From Mermis nigrescens (taxonomy: Eukaryota > Nematoda > Enoplea > Mermithida > Mermithidae), in NCBI GenBank assembly GCA_036768485.1, contig JAVLUZ010000142.1, positions 2,303,259-2,367,258 on the forward strand: a stretch of DNA of 64,000 nt, in the 5' to 3' direction. The notes under the pieces are model-generated. The model saw only the letters and a list, made by a program, of their open reading frames with translations, made no database searches and had not been told where the DNA came from. Of the stretch, positions 12,231 to 24,051 are shown piece by piece (the first letter of the stretch is position 1; each line of letters starts with the position of its first letter). Position numbers and translations under genes: made by a program.

Positions 12231-13101
12231 TATATATGGCAGAAAAGCGTGCAAATTATTGATAAAAAAGGAACATTTTATTCACGATCAAGTCATAGGC
12301 ATATCTACCTATGATGTGCTAAAATAATTTTACCAGCGTCACTAATTGACCATAGCAGGAGGTAGGTACCTCAATCGTTGGTTCATCCCTACTTTATACA
12401 AACGAATTATAATAAATTAAATTTCATAAAAATAAGCTTATCTTAATTGGGAAATAGAATGCTAACAAAACAAGCTTAATTCTTTCTTTTAAAATTGGGC
12501 ACTGAGATTCCTTTGGTAAGCAAAATTTTTTGGCTATAGTGAAGCTATTTTCAACATCTGAATTGTTTCAGAAAACACATTTTTCTGCCATTTTCAAGGT
12601 CGCTGATTACGAAACAATAAGTTTTATTGCGCGGTAACCCGAAAAAAATATTTTTCCTGAGTTGAATGGAGCAGAAATTACGGAGGGAGCAAAGCGAGCG
12701 GAGCAATTTTCGGCCGATCTCCACTTAGGCTTAGTTCATGTCTGGCACCAATCTGAATCCTCAAACAGCGCAAAAAATAAAATTTGATTGAAAAAATTTG
12801 GAATTTTCTTAGAAATTTCACAAAAAAATATTTTATTAGATTATCGCGCAATTAAAAAAATTTGGAATTTTTTTTAATTCTCACAATAAATATTTTGTTT
12901 GATTATCGCGCAATAAATCTAGCAACTCTAAACATAATAAAATTTTAAACAAATTTCTGAAAATTTGTTCTTCCCGCTTAATAAAAGTTATTTTTTCGTG
13001 ACCAGTGACCTTAAAAATGCCAGAAAAATGTGCTGAATAAATTGAGATTTTGAAGATTGCTTCATTGCGTCCAATTTTTCTAATTTCAGAAATGAAAATA
13101 C
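12231..13101. other. no gene seen; partial copy of the 14-16 kb repeat
   Basis: Around 12665-12760 the phrases gagcaaagcgagcggagcaat and ggcttagttcatgtctggcac match the fold-back region at 13.8-16.1 kb. A ~60-bp phrase with ttatcgcgcaat is repeated near 12840 and 12900. No exon is supported. Confidence 0.5.
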
Positions 13102-13109
13102 CTTACTAG

Positions 13110-13366
13110 CATAGGTGGGCAGCACCGAAATTCTGGGGGGTAAAAAAAATTTTTAAAGGTCAAAAAAATGGTCTTAAAAGTGGTCGTATGGCGAAAAAAC
13201 ACCATTTTTCGACGTTCCTCAACGAGCACTATCCAATGGCATCAAAAAATCGCTAAAAAAGCAAAAAAAATTTCAGAAATTGAATTCCGGGGGGTTTTGA
13301 TTTCTGGGGGGTATTCCAACTTCTGGGGGTGCATACCCCCAAACCCCACCCCCACGCCCACGTGTG
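13110..13366 (+). mobile_element. MITE family A, hAT-like, 257 bp
   Basis: The ends are CATAGGTGGGCAGC and CACGCCCACGTGTG, related in inverted orientation (CAYAC.TGGGC). It is flanked by CTTACTAG (13102-13109) and CCTACTAG (13367-13374), an 8-bp duplication with one change. Internal landmarks shared with the other copies are ACACCATTTTTCGACGTT, CTATCCA.TGGCATC and TTGAATTC.GGGGG. Confidence 0.85.
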
Positions 13367-14434
13367 CCTACTAGTTTTCTTTTTTTACAACACCGGATGT
13401 GAAGAACAAATACTGAGCAGAGAATATCCCTTTCCTTAAAACAGTGTACAGTTTTTCAATCTGAAGAATTGTGACGAATTAAATTTATTGACGGATAAAA
13501 ACTACGTTTTTCACTCACTACAAAGAAAAGGACCATAAATTAAGCATCTTTATGCAGAAAGAAGATATAGTCGACCGCATTATAAGTGTAGCGAGTGCTG
13601 AAAAGAAGCATAAAAAATGGATACAATTTGATAAATAAGCTTTAAGGATGGTAGGAAAATCAACCATATGTATTAGTTCCTAAGCGTAATTAGCTAACCA
13701 GTAGATTAGCTTAGCCTTCTTGACTTTTTTAAATGAAAAAATTAAAAAAGGCAGCATAGTAAGGCAAGACATTTTCAATGGAGAATTGTTTTACTTTAGT
13801 GGAAATAAAATTATACAGCAGATACATATGATACTGGAAAAAATGGTATGTGGCAACAGCTATTGCTTGCGGATTCAGATTGGTGACAGACATAGGCTAA
13901 GCCTAAGGCATAAATGGAGCAAACATTTCTCCGCTCGCTTCGCTTGCTCCGCAATTTTTGCTTCACTTATATCAGGCTTAGCCCATGCGCTGGCATCAAT
14001 GTGAATGCACACATATAAGCCTAAGCCTAAGACATTGGTAACCCCGCTCAGTCACAGCCCCCGACGCTTCATCAAAGACTAATCCGAAACATTCCCAAAT
14101 ACTTTTCGGAATCCTTGTTTCACATTTTTGAATAAACTTTGAAGCATTTCATTTCCACTAAAATGAAACAATTCCCCAGAATGAGGACAAGAACAGCAAC
14201 AACTACTCACTATCTATCATGCATGACCAAAGCTTACGCTGGCCCATCAAAATGCGCTAATGGGTGACTAGGCAGCTATTGAAGCTACTACCCATGCAGC
14301 GCAAAAAAAATTTCCCTATTGAGGAAGCAAATCCGCCAGACCATCTCAAATAAAACTGCCTTCTAAAACCATCTACTACATGTTAAAATGCGAGCGAAGT
14401 GCCAGCTTCCCATATCAATAAGCATTTAAGTTGA

Positions 14435-14660
14435 CTGCATATAATATCACATTGTGTGCTATATTACCTGCAGTCTAGGCCGCTGGTTTTTGACTGCATA
14501 TAATTTTACATTGTGTGCTATATTGTCTGCAGTCTAAGCCGCTGGTTTTTGACTGCATATAATTTTACGTTGTGTTCTATATCACCTACAGTCTAGGCTG
14601 CTGGTTTTTGACTGCATATAATTTTACATTGTGTGCTATATTACCTGCAGTTGACTGCAA
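14435..14660 (+). repeat. 59-bp minisatellite, about four units
   Basis: The unit starts GACTGCATATAATTTTACAT and contains GTGTGCTATATTACCTGCAG and CTAGGCCGCTGG. The last unit is partial. It forms the inner edge of the first fold-back copy. Confidence 0.85.
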
Positions 14661-15349
14661 ATAATTACTATCCATCGCTTCTCCTAACGTTGCTTTGTCC
14701 AAAAAAGAGCTGCTAAACATTGATTTTACAATTCTTGTCTTTTTGTTTCCTTATCTTATTGCTTAAATAGTGCAGGACGATGTGAAAAGCCCAAAAACAG
14801 GTTACTTTACGGCTCCCGCCCATTTCTATGGGTTTTTCAGATAAGAAAATTTTTTTGGATTCCCCTCCTAGCAGAAATCCTGGCTACGCCTATGCTAACT
14901 TTTAACATTTAAGAGTAAATTATCGTGAAAAATGCAAATATATTGCTTCCCTATGACGTTGTGAATCAAAAAATGAAAAACCTAAGGACCTTAACCCTAT
15001 AAAATTTTTTGCACCTAGGTTGTGCTGCGATCGACTTGGTAAGACATAAAGATCAATAACAAGTAATAAGATCAGGTAAATCAATCCAAATTTTGAAATT
15101 TCAGCTCCTTGAAACGCATTGTTGCATCACAAAAACTATCCAAAACACCGTTTTTTTCCACTTTTTGGTCTATTTGTCAACCAGAATTTTGGGAAATGGA
15201 AAAAATTTTTGGGCTTAATTGGCATTTGTGGAAAATTTTTGTAATGTTAAAAATGCGTTTTAGAGAGGTAAAAGTTCAAAACTTTTGTGGCGCTTCGCGC
15301 CGGCTTGATTTAATTCTTACTTGTTATTAATCTTTAAGGGTAGTAATTA

Positions 15350-15520
15350 TTTGCAGTCAACTGCAGGTAATATAGCACACAATGTAAACTTATATGCAGT
15401 CAAAAACCAGCGGCCTAGACTGCAGGCAATATAAGCACACAATGTAAAATTATATGCAGTCCAAAACCAGCGGCCTAGATTGCAGGTAATATAGCACACA
15501 ATGTGATATTATATGCAGTC
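15350..15520 (-). repeat. 59-bp minisatellite, about three units, inverted
   Basis: This is the same unit as at 14435 but reverse-complemented (ATATGCAGTC.AAAACCAGCG and onward). It faces the first array across 690 bp of single-copy DNA. Confidence 0.85.
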
Positions 15521-16429
15521 AAGTTGAATGCTTATTGATATGGGAAGCTGGCGCTTTGCTCGCATTTTAACCTGTAGTAGATGGTTTTAGAAGGCCTTTT
15601 ATTTGAGATGGTCTGGCAGATTTGCTTCCTCGATAGTGGAAGTTTTTTGCGCTGCATGGGTAGCAGCTTCAATAGCTGCCCAGTCACCCATTAGCGCATT
15701 TTGACAGGCCAGCGTAAGCTCTGGTCCTGCATGATAAGATAGTGGGCAGCTGTTGCTGTTCTTGTCCTCATTCTGGGGAATTGTTTTATTTTAGTAGAAA
15801 TAAAGTGCTTCAAAGTTTAATCGACAATGTGAAACAAGGATTCCAGAGAGAATTATGGGAATGTTTCGGATTAAACTCCGAAATTCGGAGGACTGTGACT
15901 GAGCGGGGTTACAAATGTCTTAGGCTTAGGCTTAGTTATGTGCATTCACATTGATGCCAGCGCATGGGCTAAGCCTGAGATAAATGGAGCAAAAATTGCG
16001 GAGCGAGTGAAGCGAGCGGAGCAATTTTTGCTCCATTTATGCCTTTGGCTTAGCCCATGTCTGACACCAATCTGAATCCGCAATTAATTGCTGTCGCCAC
16101 ACACCATTTTTTCCATTATCCTACTTATCTGCTGTATAATTTTATTTCCACTAAAGTAAAACAATTCCCCAGAATGAGGACAAGAACAGCAGCAGCTACG
16201 CAATATCTATCATGCAGGACCAGAGCTTACGCTGGCCCATCAAAATGCGCTAATGGGTGGATAAGCAGCTATTGAAGCTGCTACCCATGCAGTGCAAAAA
16301 CATCCTCTATTGAGGAAGCAAATCTGCCAGACCATCTAAAATAAAAGTGCCTTCTAAAACCGTCTATTAAAGTTTAAAATGCGAGCAAAGCGCCAGCTTC
16401 CCATATCAATAAACTTTGAACTTGACTGC

Positions 16430-16655
16430 ATATAATATCACATTGTGTTCTATATTACCTGCAGTCTAGGCCGCTGGTTTTTGACTGCATATAATTTTAC
16501 ATTGTGTTCCATATTGACTGCAGTCTAGGCCGCTGAATTTTGACTGCATATAATTTTACTTTGTGTGCTATATTACCTGCAGTCTAGGCCGCTGGTTTTT
16601 GACTGCATATAATTTAACATCGTGTGCTATATTGCCTGCAGTTGACTGCAAATAA
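16430..16655 (+). repeat. 59-bp minisatellite, about four units
   Basis: This third array is in the same orientation as the first. It closes the third fold-back copy and is followed by GCGCTTCGCGCC-type repeats at 16680-17030. Confidence 0.85.
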
Positions 16656-17309
16656 TTATTGCCATCTTTAAGCCGCTGCCGCGCCAATTGCAGCATTTTT
16701 ATCGACAATCTGGTCTAGAACTTCACTACGATTGGAAATCCTTATCTTCAGCACGGATTTGGTTAGTTTTTGTAATGCAAAAATGCATTTTAGAGAGGTG
16801 AAACTACAAAAATTTTTCGGCGCAAGCCGAATCGATTTAATTCTTACTTGTTCTTAATCTTTAAGCGGCGCAGCGCCAATTGCAGCTTTTTTATCGATAA
16901 TCTGGTCTGGAACTTCACTACAATTGAGAATCCTTACCTTCTGCACGGATTTTGTTAGTTTTTGTAATGCAAAAATGATTTTAGAGAGCTAAAATTTCAA
17001 AATTTTCTGGCGCTTCGCGCCATTTGATGACTTATAGTTTTAATTGTTCAAAAACAACTTCGCTTTACTGAAGAAAGGAAATTCAAGTTTCAACAGAAAT
17101 AACGTATACTAATCATGATATTTCTTGTAGAGCGCGAAATTTTTTTACAAAAAGTGCATCAAACACCACTATTGCATGTGTATACATAGGATTTTCTACT
17201 TAAAAAAATGATTTGTCAACAAAGGCGCTCTATTTTTAACGTTTTTAGACCTCCCAAAAACGTGGAAAAAGGTCGAAAAGAGTGGAAAAAATTTTGGGTA
17301 TGGTCAGGG

Positions 17310-17425
17310 AACGAACGAAGCTTTGGCTTTGGCCGAAGCTTCAGCCGAAGCTGGGGTAGTTTATTTGCTTCGGCCGAAGGCCGAAGCAAGAAGGAAAAAG
17401 GCCGAAGGCCGAAGCTTTTTTCAAG
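17310..17425. repeat. GGCCGAAGC-rich short repeat
   Basis: GGCCGAAG and its near-palindromic partner GCTTCGGCC recur about eight times. A sister cluster lies at 22325-22430. The motif is self-complementary, so both strands read open, which explains overlapping ORFs on both strands here. Confidence 0.8.
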
Positions 17426-17429
17426 GCAG

Positions 17430-18170
17430 TTTTTTATTCGCATTAAAGTATAGACAATGTGCAATATAACTAACCCAAGACGACGCCATTTAGCTCAATT
17501 TATCTTCTAGTCACCTTAAGTTTTGTTAAAATATGCTCACAACAGTAACTTTGACTATATAAACAGCAAGCAACCATGTACTAATAGCAAAAGCTGACTC
17601 ATCTAAGCATTATATCCGCTCCGCATCTGATTCCATTTTAGAAAAGTTTGACTATGAATGAATCAATAGTGATCGCGAAAATGATGAGACACTTAAGGGA
17701 AAAGCCACACCTTTATTCCTACATGTCTCACATTTGAAGGCATGTCTTTGTTTACTCGAAATTCCTACGCCATCTTTGTACTTGTTGTTTATAGTGTGTC
17801 TACTGTGTACAAGTGTTTTTTAACAATGTCCGTTTGTACATGTACAAGGATGGTCCATTTTGTACACGCAAATTTTTGTGTACTATATCACAGTACAGTA
17901 GCGATTTTAATGTGGTAAAACAGGGTTTTCGATCTTTGATGATGTATTTTAGCTAATTAATGGGTTTCTGAATCCAAAAATTACTAAAAATTGTCTCAAA
18001 ATGGCGCGGAGCGCCGTAAAATTTGAGCTTTTTCATTCTAAATGCAAATTCTGCCATTTTAAAGATATGTAGGACAGACAATTACTCATTTCAGCGCGAA
18101 GCGCTGAAAATTTCCGGTAATTTTACACCTTTTTACAGTTTTTGTCTTCCCGAAAATTTTTGTATACAGT
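17430..18170. other. no gene seen
   Basis: This is AT-rich sequence with tgtacatgtacaag-type words and two GCGC-word repeat fragments near 18000-18120. No exon is supported. Confidence 0.4.
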
Positions 18171-18288
18171 GGTCGCCATGAAAGATGACGCGCCATCACC
18201 CTCAGAATTATAATGGATGGTGCGTCGCGAGCGCCGCGTTACGTTCATCATGCGCCATCATCTCTTTTTCTATTCAGCGCCATTAACC

Positions 18289-18447
18289 TCCATCATCCCG
18301 TTAATCTGGCGATGCGGATGGCGCAATTTAGCTATTAATAGCGCCAACAAGGAAGCGCGCACATGAATGCTGGCGCGCTTCCTTCTTGTTGGTGCTATTA
18401 ATAGCTAAATTGCGCCATCCGCATCGCCAGATTAATGGGATGATGGA
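18289..18447. repeat. near-perfect 159-bp hairpin
   Basis: The arm 18289-18360 (CTCCATCATCCC..GGAAGCGCGC) pairs with 18373-18447 around a 12-base loop, with one small 3-base length difference and about two mismatches. It could form a very stable cruciform or hairpin RNA. The surroundings repeat the word GCGCCATCATC. It looks like a hairpin MITE, but no target duplication is evident. Confidence 0.9.
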
Positions 18448-19369
18448 GCTGGGTCTCTAAGGGCAAAAATCAATAAGGATCGTACTAAAACGGCGCGAAG
18501 CGCCGATAAATTTGACGTATTTCCTTTTGAAATGCAATTTCTCTCATTATAAAGATATGTAGAACACACAATTACTTATTTCGCGCGTAACGCCGAAAAT
18601 TTTTGCGAATTTCAGACCTTTTTTGCAATTTTTGTCTTCCCAAAAATCTTAGTACATGTACAAAGACAGTCCCAAAAATCTTTGTACATCGGGAAAAATC
18701 TGCGGAGTATAAAAAACACTTCTGTGTACCATTCTGTTTTGTATTAAATAATTGCTTCATGGTCGACGTGTTAACTTTCTTAAACTTCTGCATCTATTAA
18801 TGGGAAGAAATCTCTATTTGCTTCTATGTCTACCTTACTTTTACAAATTTAACTATCAGCATGAAAATTAGGAATTAATCAATTAATTGTTTTCATAATT
18901 CACAAGAATTCCAGGCTTTATTCCTAATAATACATTATATTTTTTATATATTCAGGATACTGAATCTGATAGGGATGCAGCGGGTGCACGTCTTTTTGGA
19001 ATAGCGGGTGCGGGTGCGGGTGCCAAAATTTTGCTTTAGCAGGTGCGGGTGTCTTACCTCAAAAATAGCGGGTATGGGTGGCGGGTGGCGGGTTTAGCAG
19101 TGAGATATAGCATAAAATAAATAGGGCTAAAATGCTCCATTTTTTCGTCCGCTTAATGCAGTTATCTACTGTATGTGAAATTCATATTTATCTTCAAGCT
19201 GATTGTCTTTTTATTTGCAGACTACACTCTCAATGGATTAAATTTGCAGATTAAAAATAAGTAAATTGACAATGATTGAACCATCGATCAAAATGAGTAA
19301 TATATTTGCACTTTGCAGAATAAAATGTTTAGCCACTTGTTGTTGTCATTCTCTTCTTAAAAAGGGTCT

Positions 19370-19742
19370 ACGACGTTTTGGCGCCGCCGTTTTATCGCCA
19401 GCAACTTATAAATTATTCTAATTAAATCAATTTTGTAGCAATTTTAAAGTAAATTATATATTCAGAAAGCAGGTTCTACAAGCTACAAAATAACATATTG
19501 TACTTTTCGATTCGATGAGTATCCATTCGTGTACGACTGAAAAACTGTAGAAAATCCAGTATTTTTAGATGCGTTTAATTATCTCACTAAATTCAAAGAT
19601 ATTCTAAAAGTAATTTGTACCATCATGTACAGAATTGAATGAGCTTTCATAATCTGTATTATACTTTAATCATAAATGAAATGTAAATAATTAATAATAT
19701 TACAAAGAGTGTGGCGCCAAAATGGCGACGCCAAAACGTCCC
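19370..19742. repeat. inverted repeat inside the hAT-like element
   Basis: ACGACGTTTTGGCGCCGCCG near 19370 is answered by GGCGCCAAAATGGCGACGCC followed by AAAACGTC near 19710-19742. This is an imperfect inverted repeat of about 35 bp enclosing AT-rich DNA. It may be a small nested MITE; no clear target duplication was seen. Confidence 0.5.
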
Positions 19743-20103
19743 ATTTCGTCTTAAAAAAGCAGTGTACAATACATTGCTGCATAATATCTCTATGCACGCT
19801 AGAGTGGTTAAACTGATGCACGTAAAGACTGGCACGTAGACCAAATACAAAATACAAATACAATTATTTTATTTTCGTCGCACAAAAAAGAACACAATAA
19901 GAAAAGAAACATTAATATACAATGAAATACAATTATAAATAAACATTCGACATGAATCATCATACAAAATCACATATTCTAAAAGCAAGAAATTATTAAT
20001 TAAAGTACATTTAGTACGAGATTAGTGCAAAAGACGAAAGTAGGCGCGCAGGCTAAATAAATTATGCACTTAGAACACGCCCCCTAGCAAATACCCCGTT
20101 AGA

Positions 20104-20889
20104 TCAACTTTTTTCAACTTTTTCACGGCGGGAAGCAACACTAGGAGATCTTACAACAGCTTCAGGGAGAGAATTCCATACGTGAATCCACCTATTCGAT
20201 GAATCATACCCACGAACATCAAGCCGAAAAGGAGTGCATTCACATTTCATTGAATTTTGAGCACGCGTGCTGTTTTCACAAAAAGTAAAAAAGTCGGCTT
20301 GCTGCAAAAACGCATCTACCACTCAATATCTGATACATCATACACAGATCACTACGCAATCTGCGAATCTCCAGGCTATCCAATTCTAAGAAACTGAGTC
20401 TTTCAGCATAAGAAAGTCCCCGAAATCCAATAATTTTACGTGTAAATTTCCTTTGAACATTTTCGATCATTGAAACATGGGTCTTACGGTATGGATTCCA
20501 AAACAGTGCTACAATACTCAAGAAGCGGTCTGACGTAAACAGTAAAAAGCCCTAGACATATTTAGTTTATTTTTAGAAGCAAATGATTTCGATATTAGCA
20601 TAGCCCTAGCATAAGCTCTACGCGTTATATCATTGTAGTGGAAATTAAAATCAAGTTTACTTGATACGTAAACACCCAAATCCTTTACAGAATTTACACT
20701 CTGTTCTACAGTCAGGTCAGAAATTCTATAAGAATGCTTGGGATTTCCAAAACCTAGATATAACGCGTAGCATTTTTCAGTAGCAATTTTTAACTGCCAA
20801 TCCTTGGACCAGACTACGAGTTTAAGCGATATCATCTTGAAGTTGGGTGTGATTGCTAGATAAATTATAAAGCTTGACGTCATCGGCAA
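20104..20889 (-). pseudogene. LINE thumb and C-terminal fragments
   Basis: Three overlapping frames continue the RT. The first has KDLGVYVSSKLDFNFHY, the conserved ..LGV..D..L.F..H motif; the second has FWNPYRKTHVSMIENVQRKF; the last has WIHVWNSLPEAVV. These follow the usual CR1/Jockey order. At least two frameshifts and a stop separate them. Confidence 0.8.
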
Positions 20890-21502
20890 AAAGGCAAACT
20901 TTTCTATTTAAGCGGTCGCTAATGTCATTTATGAATAAAACAAAAAGAATCGGGCCAAGTGTACTGCCCTGAGGAACACCGCTAGTGACAGATTTTTCGC
21001 TCGAAAACTGACTGTTAATAACAACCCTTTGAGTCTTATCGCTCAAGAAACAAGTTAACCAACTCAATAAATCTCCAGAAAATCCAAAAGTTTCCAGTTT
21101 ATAAATTAATTTACGGTTAACTACAGTGTCGAAAGCTTTTAGAAAAATCAATGTAGATAACATCAACAGTGTTTTTTCATCAATTAATTTAGTCCATTCA
21201 TTTTTGCACTTTAGTAATTGCAATTCACACGATTTACCCTTTTGGAAACCAAACTGACCGGAGATCAAATTATTCTCACGTAAATGTGCTTGCATCGTAC
21301 TGTTAATTATCGATTCCATGATCTTACACGTAACACAACATAACGATATCGGCCTGTAATTTTTAGCATCACTCCGGTCGCCCTTTTTATACACAGGAAC
21401 AACATTAGCGGTGCGCCACAGTGCAGGAATACAATGGGTTTTGAAAGATATTTCAAAAATAGTGGTTAAGGGCTGGGTAAGTACAAAAGCAAGTTTTTTC
21501 AC
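20822..21502 (-). pseudogene. LINE reverse transcriptase domain
   Basis: The frame of 226 codons carries RT hallmarks in order: NYRPISL (near residue 47), FGFQKGKSC (near 82), FLKAFDTV (near 119), GVPQGSTLGPILF (near 175) and the catalytic FADDVKLY (near 207). This is the RNA-templated polymerase that would copy the element at a nicked target. The first catalytic aspartate sits in the FLKAFDTV motif, where S/K-KAFD is usual. A frameshift near 20830 moves the reading into the thumb region, and others follow, so no full protein can be made. Confidence 0.85.
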
Positions 21503-21653
21503 AAAAAATGCGCAAAGTCCGTCAGGGCCAATCGATTATGATGGTTTAATTTTCCGTATAGCAGAAAAAACGACATCATCAGAAAAACGAATGTTTGATA
21601 ACTTTGGCTGTGCACAAGCATTAATAAGACCAAAATTCGTTTGCGTAGGAACA

Positions 21654-22037
21654 CTAAAGACTGGAAGCAAAAAGTGTGCTAAAAACGTTTGCCTTATCTT
21701 TGTCAGTAGAAGCAATCACACGATCGCCATCAGTTAAGATTGGAATAGTTCTTTCACCACTAATACGAGAATTAACAAAATTATAAAAAGAATTCAAATT
21801 TCCAGATTTAATAAGTTTATCCTCTTTGGAAGAGTGAAATTTATAGATTTCGGCCTTTAATAACTTTGCACAGTTATTATAAACAGCTTTAGATTCAGGC
21901 GTTTTTCTCTGTTTATAAACATGCCACAAAAAAGCGTTTTTCTTTTTCAAAAGCATAATTCGTATAATTGGAATTAACCGTAAGAGAGCTTGAACACGTA
22001 TCTGCAGTATATGGGGGTACCTAAAAATATGACTCAT
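21654..22037 (-). pseudogene. LINE region between endonuclease and RT
   Basis: This piece reads as a basic helical stretch with LLKAEIYKF, SFYNFVNSRI, ILTDGDRV and DKANVFSTLFASS. Those are the usual features just upstream of the RT in CR1-group ORF2 (Y..F..SK..DG....D..KA..FN..F.S.F). It is separated from the RT frame by a frameshift near 21510-21650. Confidence 0.75.
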
Positions 22038-22324
22038 TACAAGTAGTTGAATAGCGGGTGCAGCGCGAGTATCCGCTACATCCCTAGAATCTGATGATGA
22101 TCAATACGTAATAGCTGCTGATATAGATGAAATGTCTAATAATGAAATCTGTGCTAATAAAGAGAATTAATTGCGCTTTTGAATAAAATTTTTGCAATGA
22201 ATGACCCTGTTTTATTACTTCATATTCACTCCTGAAACATAATCAAGCTTAACTTTCATATTTGTGACTCAATTCGCAATTCATTCTTCATACTAATCAG
22301 AATTAGACTAAAGAATTTGTACAC

Positions 22325-22430
22325 ATTCGGCCTTTCGGCCTTCGGCCGAAGCTTCGGCCGAAGCCGAAGCAAGAAGCTGGCCGAAGCTTCGGCCGAAGCC
22401 GAAGCAAGATTTTGGAGCTTCGGTCGTTCA
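22325..22430. repeat. GGCCGAAGC-rich short repeat (second cluster)
   Basis: This shares the self-complementary GGCCGAAGCTTCGGCC motif with 17310-17425, again next to a cggtcgttcactgg-like phrase (reverse-related to gaacgaacgaag at 17308). The two clusters probably belong to the same small dispersed repeat. Confidence 0.75.
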
Positions 22431-23326
22431 CTGGGTCTGGTCTATAATGTCATGTCAACCAAATCGCTGGGAAAGAAAAACGGTGATCCAACATCGCAGA
22501 TGATTGAATATTTTGATTGTATATTTTATCCTACAGTATTACAGAATTTTATGCAAAAGCGTGTACTTGTTGTAACTTGTATATCCAGAGTCACAATAGT
22601 ATATAGTTATTTACATTCCAAACGGCCCCCATCGCGAAATTTTATTACTCTATTAATTTTCCGCTGCACAAATGACTTCTTTGATTATGCTTTCGTAGCG
22701 TCTGCTTACTTTAAACTCTTCTTATTGATGTTTAGAGTGCGTTGTTTTTACTGTACAATTAAGATTGATTTTTAATTCACAAGTGAAAAATTTCCTGAAT
22801 TTTGTATTTAGATTGTAGTCTGAACCAGGAGTAATTGGAAGCTGAGCAATAGCTCGGATAAAAGAGCGCAAGATTATCTAACTATTTTGCTATAAACTAA
22901 CTAATTTGGTTAAAGCAGTCAAAACTAATTTTCAAAAACCGGATTTCTACAATATAACCTAAAAAACGTGCAAATTGGGCCTTCAACGTTTTAAACTTGA
23001 CATGTTTTTAAGATGTGAGCGTGCATTCTAGCTAAATACTTACGTTCTATCTTGAAAGTATAAGGTTCGGTCTGCAATCTCATAAAACCTCTAATTTTGA
23101 GGTGGAAACTTCAATGGTTTTTGATTTTTTACAAATTTCTCTCAGTTTTCTGCGTGTAAATTGATTTTATTCCGATTTTAATATAACAAATAAGGTATCA
23201 TCTGAAAGCTCATTGAATAATGAGTCTAATAAGTACAAATTTGTAATAATTTACGCACCTTGCGCACAACTGTAAGCCCAGGAACAATAATTTACACAGT
23301 TTAGAATGAAAACAACGTGTATTGCG
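22431..23326. other. no gene seen
   Basis: The phrase gtcatgtcaaccaaatcgctggg near 22450 is the reverse complement of one at 9920-9945, so part of this is an old dispersed repeat. The rest is AT-rich without exons I can support. Confidence 0.4.
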
Positions 23327-23470
23327 CTTACGTGGGCGTAGGGGAGTTTGGGGGTATGCACCCCCCAGAAGTTGGAATACCCACCATCCCAGATATCAAA
23401 ATAAATCCCCCCAGAATTCAATTTTTGAATGATGAGAAACGTCGAAAAATGGTGTTTTTTCTCCATTGAC
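23327..23470 (-). mobile_element. MITE family A, truncated
   Basis: It starts with the family end ACGTGGGCGTAGGGG and keeps CCCCCCAGAATTCAATTTTTGA and GAAACGTCGAAAAATGGTGT, then stops near 23470 before the second end. No target duplication can be read. Confidence 0.75.
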
Positions 23471-24051
23471 CGCTCTAAACTTCAGTGATTAAAAGCTTCT
23501 TTATGAAGCTTTATAGAACCACTAAGACCGCCTAAAGAGTACATATAGTCCATTTCATTTAACTTTGAGGTTTTTGAAAATTTCTAGAATGATTACAATA
23601 GTGCTTTGAATTAATACGGTAAATGTGGTTTTCAACTGTATATCGAGTCATACGGAGTTGCACGCAGTTGCAATGCCGTTCACACTTTTGTAATCCGTTG
23701 CAACCACTGCAACCCAGGCGGCCGTCTGGGTTTCAGGTTGCAAGTTGCGGTTAAGTGCACTCATGTGAACCGGGCTTTATTCATAATTCCACATAATGTT
23801 TACGATTAACGACCCAAACGTAAACCTGGCTTAAACCTGGCTTTTTCCTAAATATTGAAAATGTGAGCAAGCCGACTTGCCGGACTTATGTACATACACT
23901 TTTATGGAAATTGGCTTAGGGCAGGCTTTGTGAGTCTGCTTATTTTTCAAGCCAGGATTACTTCAAGAAAGACGAGCCTTGATTTTATCCTAAAATTCCA
24001 TAAAGCTCAAAGGCTCCTGTCTCAAAAATCTTGGCAGTCATTAATCTTAGG
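23471..24051. other. no gene seen
   Basis: The sequence has a GTTGCA-rich patch near 23650-23750. No exon or element end is supported. Confidence 0.4.

Larger units (their letters stand above)
13770..16655. repeat. triplicated fold-back region (copies +, -, +)
   Basis: A segment of 0.6-0.9 kb occurs at about 13770-14660, as its reverse complement at about 15345-16170, and again forward at about 16130-16655. Landmarks are ATTTCCACTAAA.TAAAACA, CCCCAGAATGAGGACAAGAA, GCTGGCCCATCAAAATGCGC and AACCATCTACTA. The second and third copies meet in a palindrome near 16005 (GGAGCAAAAATTGCGGAGCG and reverse complement). The unit between 14670 and 15345 is not duplicated. No ORF in the copies looks like a real gene. 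This may be a decayed fold-back transposon; I could not find clean ends. Confidence 0.75.
19845..22045 (-). mobile_element. CR1/Jockey-like LINE, 5'-truncated and frameshifted
   Basis: Pieces in three frames read continuously on the minus strand. They are a pre-RT helical region (21654-22037), the reverse transcriptase palm and fingers (20822-21502), the thumb region (20518-20889) and C-terminal pieces (20104-20521) ending in a WNSLP motif and an REKVEKS tail. The 3' end near 19845-19870 carries TTGTATTTGTATTTTGTATT-type short repeats, as CR1-group LINEs often do. The endonuclease domain is absent, so it is 5'-truncated. It lies within the hAT-like element near that element's right end. Confidence 0.85.
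18970..22086. mobile_element. hAT-like transposon, 3.1 kb, with nested LINE
   Basis: The left end is TAGGGATGCAGCGG and the right end is CCGCTACATCCCTA. They are flanked by a perfect 8-bp duplication GAATCTGA (18962-18969 and 22087-22094). Next to the left end is a GCGGGTGCGGGTGC-type tandem, and the right end carries a short reverse counterpart. The TIR form and 8-bp duplication support hAT. No transposase is left. About 2.2 kb of it is a later LINE insertion, so the host element was roughly 0.9 kb. Confidence 0.88.

Noticed and set aside
14435..16655. CRISPR-like array
   Set aside because: The 59-bp units are contiguous tandem copies without spacers, in a eukaryotic repeat-rich setting, and no cas gene is present.
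17208..17464. Overlapping ORFs on both strands
   Set aside because: The GGCCGAAGC repeat is self-complementary and open in several frames, which explains both.
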